DNA of 39,267 bases. Origin: Ruminiclostridium sp. (GTDB lineage: Bacteria > Bacillota > Clostridia > Oscillospirales > Ruminococcaceae). The translations under genes were made by a program, and so were the position numbers. Under the pieces are notes generated by a model. It was given only the letters and a program-made list of their open reading frames with translations, was not told where the DNA came from and did no database searches. Of the stretch, positions 8,549-17,475 are shown piece by piece (the stretch's first letter is position 1; each line of letters begins with the position of its first letter). The stretch covers positions 1 to 39,267 of the forward strand of contig JAEEJW010000161.1 of NCBI GenBank assembly GCA_016282095.1. The letters are read 5' to 3'.

Positions 8549-9612
8549 TCATTACCTCCCATTTCTTTGATCTTTGCGAGTATCTCCGACGGTGCGGGGA
8601 TAACGCCGCCTGTCCTGCCGAAGAACTCAACGGGACGCGAGCAGTTGATAGCGAGCTTGACGTCGTCTATCATCTGACCCATGGACATCTCGACGGTGAG
8701 GACCTTCTTTGCGTTCTTCACAGCGTCGTTCAGTTCCTTTACCGGGAACGGATACAGGGTAACGGGTCTGAATACGCCCGCCTTGATGCCCTGCTTGCGT
8801 GCTTCGTCCACTGCGGACTTTGCGAGTCTCGCTGTTGAGCCGTAAGCAACGACAACGATATCCGCGTCTTCGCAGTAGTCTGCCACAGCCCTGGTCTCGT
8901 TCTCCTCGACCTGCTTGTAGCGCTCGTAACGTGCTCTGATCTTATCCTCAAGCTCGGGAGCCTGGAGATAGAGGGAGTTGATGATATTGTGCTTACGGCT
9001 GTTCTTGTGGCCGTTCGCAGCCCAGGGCTTGCCGGAAGCGTCCGACATAACGATCTCAGCGTCGTCGAAAGCAACGGGCTCCATCATCTGACCCAGCAGA
9101 CCGTCCGCGAGAACTACCGCAGGCATTCTGTACTTGTCGGCGAGATCGAAGGCGCGTGTTACGCAGTCCGCCATTTCCTGAACGGTGGAGGGAGCAAGCA
9201 CGATGATGTGGTAGTCACCGTGGCCTACGCCCTTGGTGATCTGATAATAGTCTGCCTGAGAAGGCTGGATACCGCCGAGTCCGGGGCCTCCGCGCATTAC
9301 GTCGATGATGACGCAGGGAAGATCGGCACCCGCGATGTAGGAGATACCCTCGGATTTAAGGGAGATTCCGGGAGACGAAGAAGATGTCATGCAGCGGATA
9401 CCGGAGCCTGCGCAGCCGTATACCATATTTATTGCCGCGACTTCGGATTCTGCCTGTAAGAATACTCCGCCGACCTTGGGCATTCTCTTGGAGAGATATG
9501 CCGCGATCTCGGTCTGAGGGGTTATCGGGTAACCGAAGAAGCACTTGCAGCCGGCGCGCAGAGCGGCCTCCGCCAGAGCCTCGTTACCTTTCATCAAGCT
9601 CTTTTCAGCCAT
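8545..9612 (-). CDS. vorB: 2-oxoacid (3-methyl-2-oxobutanoate-type) ferredoxin oxidoreductase alpha subunit, VorB-like
   Basis: MKGNEALAEAALRAGCKCFFGYPITPQTEIAAYLSKRMP...QAESEVAAINMVYGCAGSGIRCMTSSSSPGISLKSEGISYIAGADLPCVIIDVMRGGPGLGGIQPSQADY. Confidence 0.88.
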   Translation of the reverse strand: MAEKSLMKGNEALAEAALRAGCKCFFGYPITPQTEIAAYLSKRMPKVGGVFLQAESEVAAINMVYGCAGSGIRCMTSSSSPGISLKSEGISYIAGADLPCVIIDVMRGGPGLGGIQPSQADYYQITKGVGHGDYHIIVLAPSTVQEMADCVTRAFDLADKYRMPAVVLADGLLGQMMEPVAFDDAEIVMSDASGKPWAANGHKNSRKHNIINSLYLQAPELEDKIRARYERYKQVEENETRAVADYCEDADIVVVAYGSTARLAKSAVDEARKQGIKAGVFRPVTLYPFPVKELNDAVKNAKKVLTVEMSMGQMIDDVKLAINCSRPVEFFGRTGGVIPAPSEILAKIKEMGGNE

Positions 9613-9826
9613 TGTCCTTACCTCCCTTTACCGTGATAGCGCAGTCCGGGCACATCATCGCACACATCGCGCACGCTATGCAAGCGTCGTCGTCGGTGCA
9701 GTGAGCGGTGTAGTAGCCCTTCTTGTTGAGCTTTTCCTGTTGGATCTCGACTATCTTCTTGGGACAGGCTGTTACACACAGCCCGCAGCCCTTGCAGCGG
9801 TCGAATTCAACTTCCATTTTTGCCAT
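9605..9826 (-). CDS. 4Fe-4S ferredoxin-type subunit of the 2-oxoacid oxidoreductase
   Basis: CKGCGLCVTACPKK and CIACAMCAMMCPDCAI: two CxxCxxCxxxC(P) clusters. Confidence 0.93.
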   Translation of the reverse strand: MAKMEVEFDRCKGCGLCVTACPKKIVEIQQEKLNKKGYYTAHCTDDDACIACAMCAMMCPDCAITVKGGKDNG

Positions 9827-9862
9827 TGACCATACTTCCTTTCTTTATTTTATATCACCTTT

Positions 9863-10054
9863 TTATCTGGTTTGATAAACGATTGGTTTTCCGTCGGGAG
9901 CAAGCAGGGGAGTGATCCCCGCTCCGTATCCCGATTTCCATGTGAGATAAGCGACACCTGTCACTTTATCTACGAGTATCTGGCAGGCGCCGGTATCCTT
10001 GAAATCGGAGCCTTCCTTATGCACTACGATGAAACGGTCGGTCTCTTTACTCAT
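9863..10054 (-). CDS. small conserved protein, DUF6440-like
   Basis: DRFIVVHKEGSDFKDTGACQILVDKVTGVAYLTWKSGYGAGITPLLAPDGKPIVYQTR resembles the DUF6440 pattern (ILVDKxTGVxYL..TPLLxxDGKP). Confidence 0.65.
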   Translation of the reverse strand: MSKETDRFIVVHKEGSDFKDTGACQILVDKVTGVAYLTWKSGYGAGITPLLAPDGKPIVYQTR

Positions 10055-10078
10055 AAAACCTCCTTCATTCGGCTTCGA

Positions 10079-10741
10079 TCAGTCCTGCTCCCATGCCGTG
10101 CGGACATACCGCTTTACGATATACGGAGCGGGAGCTTCCTCCGGCATTGCGCTCTTTATCGCGCAGGTCGCCGTTATCGGCAGTCCGGTGAGCTCCGAGA
10201 CCTTCTGCGCGAAGGACAGGGACTCGCGGACGGTCCCGAGAGTAGTCTCCGTGCCGAGGGTCGAATTGTTTACTATGCCGGTGCAGCGCACACCGCCCGA
10301 GAACTCGATCTCGCGCATGACCTGCGCGGCTTCTTCGGGTTCCTTCGTGAGGTAGCGGTATCTGTTGATGACATACAGCACGTCCTTGTCGGCGGTACTG
10401 TTTATCAGCGGGGCGAAGCGGCCGAGAGCCTTGGCACCCTCATCATCGCCGCCCACGTCTATGACGATGTGGGTGCCGCTTTTCAGCAGGCTTTCCAGCG
10501 GTATGTTCAGCGAGGGTATGTCGAGGTTGGTGTTTGCGTAGACCGGCGCGAATATGTCTATGCCGCGCTCATCGAAAAGTCCCCTGAAATCTGCGGTGCG
10601 GAAGTAGGGGTTCACGATGTCGAGGTCTATCACCGTGCATTTTTCTCCGCTTTCCGCGATATCGAGGGCGATATTCACCGAGAGATTGGTCTTTCCCGAG
10701 CCGTAGTGACCCGTCACGACCGTAAGTTTCTTATGTATCAT
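10079..10741 (-). CDS. MinD/ParA/CooC-like P-loop ATPase
   Basis: Likely start at internal Met 10741: MIHKKLTVVTGHYGSGKTNLSVNIALDIAESGEKCTVIDLDIVNPYFR (P-loop GHYGSGKTN), THIVIDVGGDDEG; ATGA overlap with the upstream zinc-ribbon gene. Confidence 0.82.
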   Translation of the reverse strand: MIHKKLTVVTGHYGSGKTNLSVNIALDIAESGEKCTVIDLDIVNPYFRTADFRGLFDERGIDIFAPVYANTNLDIPSLNIPLESLLKSGTHIVIDVGGDDEGAKALGRFAPLINSTADKDVLYVINRYRYLTKEPEEAAQVMREIEFSGGVRCTGIVNNSTLGTETTLGTVRESLSFAQKVSELTGLPITATCAIKSAMPEEAPAPYIVKRYVRTAWEQD

Positions 10742-11268
10742 CACATCATCCCGAACATCTGCATCAGGGCCATTGTGCCCTGACCGTATCTGTAGCCGCC
10801 GCTGCGCTCTATGTAGTTTATGAGCGAAGAGCCCAGAGCAGCGAAGATGCCGCTGAACACGATCATCATGATAATTGCGAGGCCTATGGAAATGGCTTCG
10901 ACGATCAGCATAGCCTTGCAGTATCTCTTCCTGCTCTCGGGGCCGTCGCCGAATCCCCATACGAACAGGAATATAAGGCTTATGAGTCCGAAGAATGTGG
11001 TCACGATTATAGTGCCGACCCACGAACCGAGGGACATCTCTTCCTGCGGGCGCTGAATGGGCTGTGCGTAGTTATATGCCGGCGGAGGCGGAACGGGAGC
11101 TCCGGGCTGCTGCTGAGGCTGTTGGTAACCCTGAGCAACGGGGTTGGGGTTAGCGTTTGTGTACTGCGGAGCTTCCGGGGGTATGCTGGCGACATTCTCG
11201 CCGCATCTTGTGCAGAATCTTTCGTCGTCCATAAGGAAGTTGCCGCATCTTGTGCATCTTTTAGCCAT
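10741..11268 (-). CDS. zinc-ribbon domain membrane protein
   Basis: Start at internal Met 11268: MAKRCTRCGNFLMDDERFCTRCGENV zinc ribbon; Pro/Gln-rich linker; hydrophobic segments. Confidence 0.85.
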   Translation of the reverse strand: MAKRCTRCGNFLMDDERFCTRCGENVASIPPEAPQYTNANPNPVAQGYQQPQQQPGAPVPPPPAYNYAQPIQRPQEEMSLGSWVGTIIVTTFFGLISLIFLFVWGFGDGPESRKRYCKAMLIVEAISIGLAIIMMIVFSGIFAALGSSLINYIERSGGYRYGQGTMALMQMFGMM

Positions 11269-11419
11269 GTTTTCTTCTCCTTTCCGGTGAGGAAAATATA
11301 AATCGTACACTATATAATAACACATTTCCGCAGAAAATGCAACACTTTTTTGCGTTTTATTTGTAAATCAGTGAATTGTCCCATAATTGAGTTGAAAAAA
11401 GGAAAAAAATATGCTATAA

Positions 11420-11434
11420 GCGCGGAGCCCGCGC
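11420..11434. repeat. isolated fragment of the palindromic module A repeat
   Basis: GCGCGGAGCCCGCGC, identical to the palindrome in copy 1 (about 2970-2984). Confidence 0.5.
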
Positions 11435-11483
11435 CCCCGATATTATCCCGGAAAGTTCTGAATAATTTTTATTTTCTTCTCCA

Positions 11484-11512
11484 TTGAATTTTTCTTCTAT
11501 ATATGTTATAAT
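11484..11512 (+). promoter_or_regulatory. putative SigA promoter of polA
   Basis: TTGAAT (11484-11489), 17 nt, TATAAT (11507-11512). Confidence 0.6.
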
Positions 11513-11550
11513 AATATTCAACGTGTTCCGCGATGAAAAGGAGGGCATTT

Positions 11551-14037
11551 ATGAAACTGCTCGTTATAGACGGAAACAGCATAATCAACCGCGCGTTCTA
11601 CGGCATAAGGCTGCTCTCGAACAAAAAGGGAGTCTATACCAACGCCGTGACCGGGTTCATGAATATCTATCTGAAGCTGACCGAAGCATACAAGCCCGAC
11701 GGCGCTGCGGCAGCCTTCGACCTGAAAGCTCCCACGTTCCGGCATAAGATGTACGACGGGTACAAGGCGGGTCGCCGCCCTATGCCCGAGGAGCTTGCGA
11801 TGCAGATGCCGCTGGTGAAGGACATACTCCGTGCTATGGGCGTAAAGGTCGTTGAATGTGAGGGATTCGAGGCCGACGATATCCTCGGCACGCTGTCCCG
11901 CGCCGTAGCCGGAGCAGGCGGCGAGTGCATACTTGCCACCGGCGACCGTGACTCGTTCCAGCTCGTTACCGACAGGACTTTTGTAAACCTCGCCTCAAAC
12001 AAGGAGGACATACTGTTCACACCGGACAAGATACGCGAGGTCTACGGCGTGGAGCCTGCCGAGATGCTTGAAGTCAAGGCTCTCATGGGCGACCCCAGCG
12101 ACAATATACCCGGAGTGCCGGGAATAGGCGAAAAGACCGCTCTTTCCCTGATACAGAAGTACCATTCGACAGAGCGGATATATGCGGACACAGAGGCGCT
12201 GGAAGTATCGAAGGGCGTAAAGGAAAAGCTGGTGAAGGGCAAGGAGAGCGCGGAGCTTTCCCGCAAGCTGGGAATGATATGCCTTGAAGCCCCGATAGAC
12301 ACGGACCCCACGCATTACCTGTACGGGGAGCGCGATGAAGCGAAGCTGGCATCGATACTGACAGAGCTTGAAATGTTCTCGGTGCTGAAAAAGCTGAAAG
12401 TCTCCGCGGGAGCGATAGACGCGGCCTCCGCGGAAGCCGCCGCCCGGGAGAAGGAAGACACCGCTGTCCGCGCCGATATCCCGGAGCTTGACGGAAGCGT
12501 GCCGGACTACTGGCTCGACCCTGAGGGGAAGCTGTGGAAGTTCGTGAACGGCGGGGTCAGCGAAGCCGCCGCTGCGGAGCTGTCGGACGGTTCTCCGAAG
12601 CGCACTGCCGATATGAAAGCCATGATGACTGCGCTGAACTGCGAAATAAACGGCGTTGTGTTCGATTCGGCGCTTGCCGCCTATCTGCTGGAGCCCGACG
12701 CTGCGGATTACTCGCCCGAAAGGCTCTGCGCCGCATACAAGGTGCCTTACGGTGAGGGCGGGGCGAAAGCCGTTCATGATCTGAACCGCGTCCTGAACGC
12801 GGAACTCTGTGCGCAAGGCATGGACAGACTGCTTCATGAGATCGAGATACCGCTTGCCGGAGTGCTGGTGGATATGGAACGGCAGGGTATAGCGGTGGAC
12901 AGGGAAGCTCTTGTGAGCTTCGGAAAGCGGCTCTCCGACGAGGCCGACGAGCTGGAGCAGAAGATATTTGTCTGCGCGGGTCATGCTTTCAATATCGGTT
13001 CCCCGAAACAGCTCGGGCAGGTACTTTTTGAAGAACTGGGGCTCCCCCACGGGAAAAAGACCAAGACAGGCTGGTCAACCAACGCGGAAGTCCTTGAACA
13101 GCTTATCGGCAAAGATCCGATAATAGACCTGATAATGCGCTGGAGGGCTGTAACGAAGCTGGATTCCACCTACGCGAAAGGTCTCCTTGCCGAGATAGCG
13201 GAGGACGGCCGCATACACACCACGTTCAAGCAGACCGAGACCCGCACGGGCCGCATTTCCTCGGCCGAGCCGAATATACAGAACATTCCGGTGAGAACGG
13301 AGCTGGGACGCGAGTTCAGGCGCTTCTTCACCGCAAAGGAAGGCTGCCTGCTGGTGGATGCCGACTACTCGCAGATCGAGCTGCGCATACTCGCGCACCT
13401 GTCCGGAGACCCGAACATGATAGCGGCTTTCCGCAGCGGTGAGGATATCCACACCGTGACGGCGTCGCAGGTGTTCGATATGCCCGTAAAATGGGTCACC
13501 CCGGAGATGCGCCGGAGCGCCAAGGCCGTGAATTTCGGCATCGTCTATGGGATAGGGGCTTTCTCCCTCTCGAAGGACATCAATGTTTCGGTCCCGCAGG
13601 CCGACGCGTATATAAAATCCTACCTTGCCAAATACAGCGGAGTTGACGAATTCATGAAGAAGACCGTTGCCGAAGGTACGAAGAACGGGTATGTCTCCAC
13701 GATGTGGGGACGCAGGCGCTATATCCGCGAGCTTGCCGCAACCAACAAGAATGTCCAGGCGCTGGGCAGGCGCATGGCAATGAATGCGCCGGTGCAGGGG
13801 ACAGCGGCGGATATAATCAAGCTGGCCATGATAAAGGTGTATAACCGTCTGAAAGCCGAGGGGCTCGACGCACGGCTCATATTGCAGGTACACGACGAGC
13901 TTATTGCGGAAGCCCGTGAGGACTGCGCGGAGAGAGTCGCGGAGATTATTGCCTCGGAAATGGAGCACGCGGCGGAGCTGAAAGTCCCGCTGACAGTAGA
14001 AGCAAAGACAGGCAGGAGCTGGTATGATGCACACTGA
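11551..14037 (+). CDS. polA: DNA polymerase I
   Basis: Start at internal Met 11551 behind AAGGAGGG; MKLLVIDGNSIINRAFYG 5'-nuclease domain; DADYSQIELRILAHLSGD, RRSAKAVNFGIVYGIGAFSLS, LQVHDELI polymerase motifs. Confidence 0.97.
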   Translation: MKLLVIDGNSIINRAFYGIRLLSNKKGVYTNAVTGFMNIYLKLTEAYKPDGAAAAFDLKAPTFRHKMYDGYKAGRRPMPEELAMQMPLVKDILRAMGVKVVECEGFEADDILGTLSRAVAGAGGECILATGDRDSFQLVTDRTFVNLASNKEDILFTPDKIREVYGVEPAEMLEVKALMGDPSDNIPGVPGIGEKTALSLIQKYHSTERIYADTEALEVSKGVKEKLVKGKESAELSRKLGMICLEAPIDTDPTHYLYGERDEAKLASILTELEMFSVLKKLKVSAGAIDAASAEAAAREKEDTAVRADIPELDGSVPDYWLDPEGKLWKFVNGGVSEAAAAELSDGSPKRTADMKAMMTALNCEINGVVFDSALAAYLLEPDAADYSPERLCAAYKVPYGEGGAKAVHDLNRVLNAELCAQGMDRLLHEIEIPLAGVLVDMERQGIAVDREALVSFGKRLSDEADELEQKIFVCAGHAFNIGSPKQLGQVLFEELGLPHGKKTKTGWSTNAEVLEQLIGKDPIIDLIMRWRAVTKLDSTYAKGLLAEIAEDGRIHTTFKQTETRTGRISSAEPNIQNIPVRTELGREFRRFFTAKEGCLLVDADYSQIELRILAHLSGDPNMIAAFRSGEDIHTVTASQVFDMPVKWVTPEMRRSAKAVNFGIVYGIGAFSLSKDINVSVPQADAYIKSYLAKYSGVDEFMKKTVAEGTKNGYVSTMWGRRRYIRELAATNKNVQALGRRMAMNAPVQGTAADIIKLAMIKVYNRLKAEGLDARLILQVHDELIAEAREDCAERVAEIIASEMEHAAELKVPLTVEAKTGRSWYDAH

Positions 14038-14431
14038 CAAGGATATAGCGTTCATAGCGTCGGTAGAGTACGAATGTTTCAGCGAGCCGTGGGACGAGCA
14101 GACCGTCCGCGCCGTTGCTGACGACCCCGACGGGATATGTGTCTATATGCCGGGAACGGGCTACGCTCTCGGCAAGACGGCAGCCGACGAGGCCGAGCTC
14201 TACCGCATAGCCGTTGTCCGCAGCCGCCGCAGGCTGGGCTTCGGAGGAATGATACTCGACGAGTTTCTGAAAGCGTGCCGTGAGCACGGCGCGGCAAGGG
14301 TATTCCTCGAAGTGCGGAGCAGAAATGTTCCGGCGATAGCCTTATATGAACGGAAAGGCTTTGTACGCATCGGAGTCCGCAGGGGCTACTATCCCGATGA
14401 TGACGCGGTTATGTACGAATCGGAACTTTAA
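14024..14431 (+). CDS. rimI: ribosomal protein S18-alanine N-acetyltransferase (GNAT)
   Basis: YRIAVVRSRRRLGFGGMILDEFLKACREHGAARVFLEVRSRNVPAIALYERKGFVRIGVRRGYYPDDDAVMYESEL; overlaps the polA 3' end by 14 nt. Confidence 0.9.
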   Translation: MMHTDKDIAFIASVEYECFSEPWDEQTVRAVADDPDGICVYMPGTGYALGKTAADEAELYRIAVVRSRRRLGFGGMILDEFLKACREHGAARVFLEVRSRNVPAIALYERKGFVRIGVRRGYYPDDDAVMYESEL

Positions 14432-14584
14432 TATTTCTCTGTTCCTGTCAATAATTCTCTGCCTTTGTGAAAAATGGAGAAATTTTCCTCATTTTCAGAA
14501 AAAATATAGTAAAAGTATGGACAAAAAGCGTATTCTGTGATAGAATAATTGTATATAGTATTATCCATACCGGAGGATAGTTAT

Positions 14585-16243
14585 ATGAAAGGTCAACTCA
14601 GAAGTCTGTTACAGAGAAATACGTTCCTGCCCGGCATAGTAAGCGCCGTTCTGTTCGTGATACTGCTGATAATCGGCATCACAGGCGGGAATGCGGCAGT
14701 GCTGATAATCTCGCTGATCGGAGCGGCCGCAAGTGTGGGACTGTGCTTTTTCAGCCTGTCGCAGTACAGAAAGCAGATAATAGAGCCTGTCGAAAAGCTT
14801 GCTGATTCGGCTTCTGCGTACCTTTCCGGAGAGTATGACAAGGCATCGGTGAAGATAAGCAGCGGCACAGAGCTGGACAAGGTCGCGGAAACGATGAATA
14901 TTACAGCTCTGACCGGCGGATTCGTGACAGATATTATCTCCGATATCGCGAACGGCGACTTCACCCGTGATGTTTCCGGCCTTCCGGACGATATCGCGCT
15001 CACAAAGGGCGTCAAGAGCGTCTATTACAATATGTCAAAGGCTTTCAGCGATCTTGCCGGAGGCGCGGAGAAGGTCAACGAGGACGGCAACCGCGTTTCG
15101 CAGGCTTCGATGACGCTCTCCCAGGGCGTTACCGCACAGGCAAGCACCGTAGAGGAGCTTGCTTCGACGATCAACGAAGTAAGAAATGCCGTTATAAAGA
15201 ACGCGGAGAATGCCCGTGAAGCTCACCGCAACGCGGAAGAAGCCGGAGAAGCGGTGAACGAGGGCTCCGAAAGAATGAAAGAGCTGCTGAAAGCAATGGA
15301 CGACATCAGCAGATCGACCAACGAGATACTTAAATTCAACAAGGTCATAGAAGACATAGCTTTCCAGACCAATATCCTGGCGCTGAACGCCTCCGTTGAG
15401 GCTGCGCGCGCCGGTGATGCCGGCAAGGGCTTCGCGGTGGTGGCAAGTGAGGTGAAGAACCTTGCCGTCAAGTCGCAGGAAGCCTCGCATCAGACCAGCA
15501 CAGTTATTCAGAGCTGCGTCGAGAGCGTTGCCGAAGGTGTTGAAAAGACCCGCCAGACCGCCGATGTTTTCACCGTGATATCCGAAAAGTCCGCCAAGAT
15601 AGGCGAGGGGCTGAACGTGATCTCCGAAGAGTGCGCTGCACAGTCCGAGGCAATAACGCAGATAAACATAGGCGTGGAGCAGATAAGCGGAGTCATCCAG
15701 AGCACCTCCATGACCGCGGACGAGTGTGCGCGGTCTGCGGAAGAGCTTACCGGAAGATCCGGCGACCTGCGTGAGATCGTGGGACGTTTCAGATTCGGAA
15801 ATACAAACAGGACAACATCGTCCGGGAGATCGTCTGCCGTCAGAAGCCCGAAGCCCGCTCCGAAGCCTGTTGAAAAGCCAGCTCCGAAGCCCGTGGAAAA
15901 GCCCGTTCCGAAGCCTGTTGAAAAGCCCGCTCCGAAACCCGTGGAAAAAACCGCTCCGAGACCCGTGGAAAAGCCTGCTCCGAAGCCCGTTGAAAAGCCT
16001 GCTCCGAAGCCCGCAGCAAAACCTGCAGCACCGGCTCCGAAGCCTGCGCCGAAGCCCGTGGAAAAGCCCGCTCCGAAGCCTGTGACACCGGCTCCGGGAC
16101 CCGCGGCAAAACCGGCAGTTTCCGCATCGGCGGGACGCCGGGCCTCCGCGAATGTAATTGCGCCTGCGGCAGAGCCGAGAGGACGCTCCGGCGGCAGCTA
16201 CGCGAACGCCGAGTTCGTGGATATACCGGACAACAAATACTGA
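14585..16243 (+). CDS. methyl-accepting chemotaxis protein with Pro/Lys/Ala repeat C-terminal tail
   Basis: Start at internal Met 14585 behind GGAGG; two adjacent TM helices; signalling hairpin EDIAFQTNILALNASVEAARAGDAGKGFAVVASEVKNLAVKSQEAS; then KPAPKPVE repeats. Confidence 0.92.
   Translation: MKGQLRSLLQRNTFLPGIVSAVLFVILLIIGITGGNAAVLIISLIGAAASVGLCFFSLSQYRKQIIEPVEKLADSASAYLSGEYDKASVKISSGTELDKVAETMNITALTGGFVTDIISDIANGDFTRDVSGLPDDIALTKGVKSVYYNMSKAFSDLAGGAEKVNEDGNRVSQASMTLSQGVTAQASTVEELASTINEVRNAVIKNAENAREAHRNAEEAGEAVNEGSERMKELLKAMDDISRSTNEILKFNKVIEDIAFQTNILALNASVEAARAGDAGKGFAVVASEVKNLAVKSQEASHQTSTVIQSCVESVAEGVEKTRQTADVFTVISEKSAKIGEGLNVISEECAAQSEAITQINIGVEQISGVIQSTSMTADECARSAEELTGRSGDLREIVGRFRFGNTNRTTSSGRSSAVRSPKPAPKPVEKPAPKPVEKPVPKPVEKPAPKPVEKTAPRPVEKPAPKPVEKPAPKPAAKPAAPAPKPAPKPVEKPAPKPVTPAPGPAAKPAVSASAGRRASANVIAPAAEPRGRSGGSYANAEFVDIPDNKY
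15847..16110 (+). repeat. 24-bp tandem coding repeat (KPAPKPVE units) in the MCP tail
   Basis: Iterated aagcc(c/t)gctccgaagcc(c/t)gt(g/t)gaa units; degenerate towards the 3' end. Confidence 0.88.
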
Positions 16244-16253
16244 TAACGCGCGA

Positions 16254-16288
16254 AATACAGCCGCGGAGCGTTCTCCGCGGCTTTTGTA
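16254..16288 (+). terminator. rho-independent terminator between the mcp and rsmE genes
   Basis: ataca GCCGCGGAG cgtt CTCCGCGGC ttttgtat: perfect 9-bp GC stem followed by tttt. Confidence 0.75.
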
Positions 16289-16307
16289 TGTGATAGGATG
16301 AAGATTT

Positions 16308-17084
16308 ATGAAACTGAACGAGAGCTTTGAAAAGACCATAACCTCCGAAGATGTGGAGCGCTGGAGATATCCGCGCTTCTTTGGCGAAAACTCCGGGGAA
16401 GCCGCTGTTATAACGGGGCCGGACGCTGTTCATATTTCGCGGGTACTGAGAATGAGGGCGGGAGATCTCGCTGTGGTGTGCGACGGAGCGGGAACAGACT
16501 GCCTGAGCAGGATAGTGACTGCGGCGGAGAGCGCCGTGGAGCTGGAAATAATCGACCGCAGACCGTCGGAGGGCGAGCCGCGTCTTAAACTGCGGCTGTT
16601 CCAGTGCCTTCCGAAGTCGGACAAAATGGATTTCATAGTGCAGAAAGCCGTTGAGCTGGGGGCTTCGGAGATAATCCCGGTGATCTCGAAGCGCTGTGTC
16701 TCGCGTCCCGACCCGAAGACAGCGGCGAAGAAGACCGAGCGCTGGCAGCGCATAGCCGAAGAAGCCGCCAAACAGTGCGGACGCGGCAGGATACCGGGAG
16801 TAGGGGAGCTGATGACATTCCGGGAGGCTGTGAAGGCTCACAGCACCGGCACGGGGCTGTTCTTCTACGAGTGCGGCGGAGCGCGTCTGAACGACATAGT
16901 AAGCCCGGACTGCGCCGAAGCAGACATCTATATCGGCTCCGAGGGAGGCTTTGAAGCCGAAGAAGCGGAGCTTGCACGGGCTGCGGGAATAGTCCCCGCA
17001 ACCCTCGGCACACGGATACTGCGCTGCGAGACGGCTCCCGTGGCAGCTATCGCGGTCTTGATGAATATTACAAATAATATGTAG
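16308..17084 (+). CDS. rsmE: 16S rRNA (uracil(1498)-N(3))-methyltransferase
   Basis: RYPRFFGE..HISRVLRMRAGD, LFQCLPKSDKMDFIVQKAVELGASEIIPVISKRCVSR, RWQRIAEEAAKQCGRGRIP, IGSEGGFEAEEAELARAAGIVPATLGTRILRCETAPVAAIAVL. Confidence 0.95.
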   Translation: MKLNESFEKTITSEDVERWRYPRFFGENSGEAAVITGPDAVHISRVLRMRAGDLAVVCDGAGTDCLSRIVTAAESAVELEIIDRRPSEGEPRLKLRLFQCLPKSDKMDFIVQKAVELGASEIIPVISKRCVSRPDPKTAAKKTERWQRIAEEAAKQCGRGRIPGVGELMTFREAVKAHSTGTGLFFYECGGARLNDIVSPDCAEADIYIGSEGGFEAEEAELARAAGIVPATLGTRILRCETAPVAAIAVLMNITNNM

Positions 17085-17119
17085 GGTATTTGTGCAAAGT
17101 GACAAATTTGAAAATTTAC

Positions 17120-17148
17120 TTGAAAAAAGACGGGAAATGATATATAAT
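17120..17148 (+). promoter_or_regulatory. putative SigA promoter of the acidic membrane protein/GH5 pair
   Basis: TTGAAA (17120-17125), 17 nt, TATAAT (17143-17148). Confidence 0.65.
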
Positions 17149-17188
17149 ATTTATATAAAAATTTTTCTGTAAAGGAAGGAAAAATATT

Positions 17189-17458
17189 ATGAACAAGAAT
17201 GTTATTGCAATCCTTATCGGTATCATCGCAGTCCTGGGCGGCGCCCTCGCTGCATTCCTCATTATCCGCAAGAAGTTTGCGGCTGATGACGATTTCGATG
17301 AATTTGAGGATTTTGATATGATCGGCGACGACGAGTTCTTTGATGAGGACGAGTTCTTCGGCGACGACGATTCCGAATACGAAGTAGGCAACGACAACTC
17401 CATGCCTTTCGCGGCAGGTGCCGAGGGAGAAGGCGCAGCAGAGAGCGATACACTCTGA
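17189..17458 (+). CDS. small single-TM protein with highly acidic tail
   Basis: MNKNVIAILIGIIAVLGGALAAFLIIRKKF + AADDDFDEFEDFDMIGDDEFFDEDEFFGDDDSEYEV; AAGGAAGG RBS; ORF track. Confidence 0.75.
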   Translation: MNKNVIAILIGIIAVLGGALAAFLIIRKKFAADDDFDEFEDFDMIGDDEFFDEDEFFGDDDSEYEVGNDNSMPFAAGAEGEGAAESDTL

Positions 17459-17475
17459 GAATATCCGGAGGGTAT

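Noticed and set aside
11995-14055. Reverse-strand ORFs of 351 aa and 326 aa opposite polA
   Set aside because: Antisense artefacts of a highly conserved polA frame.
15847-16110. Tandem repeat considered as a CRISPR array
   Set aside because: Units are contiguous 24-bp in-frame codons without unique spacers; it is a protein repeat.
15035-17105. Long reverse-strand ORFs (434 aa and 421 aa) across mcp and rsmE
   Set aside because: Open because the 24-bp repeat unit is a multiple of three and GC-rich; Arg/Ser/Leu low-complexity products, no motifs.
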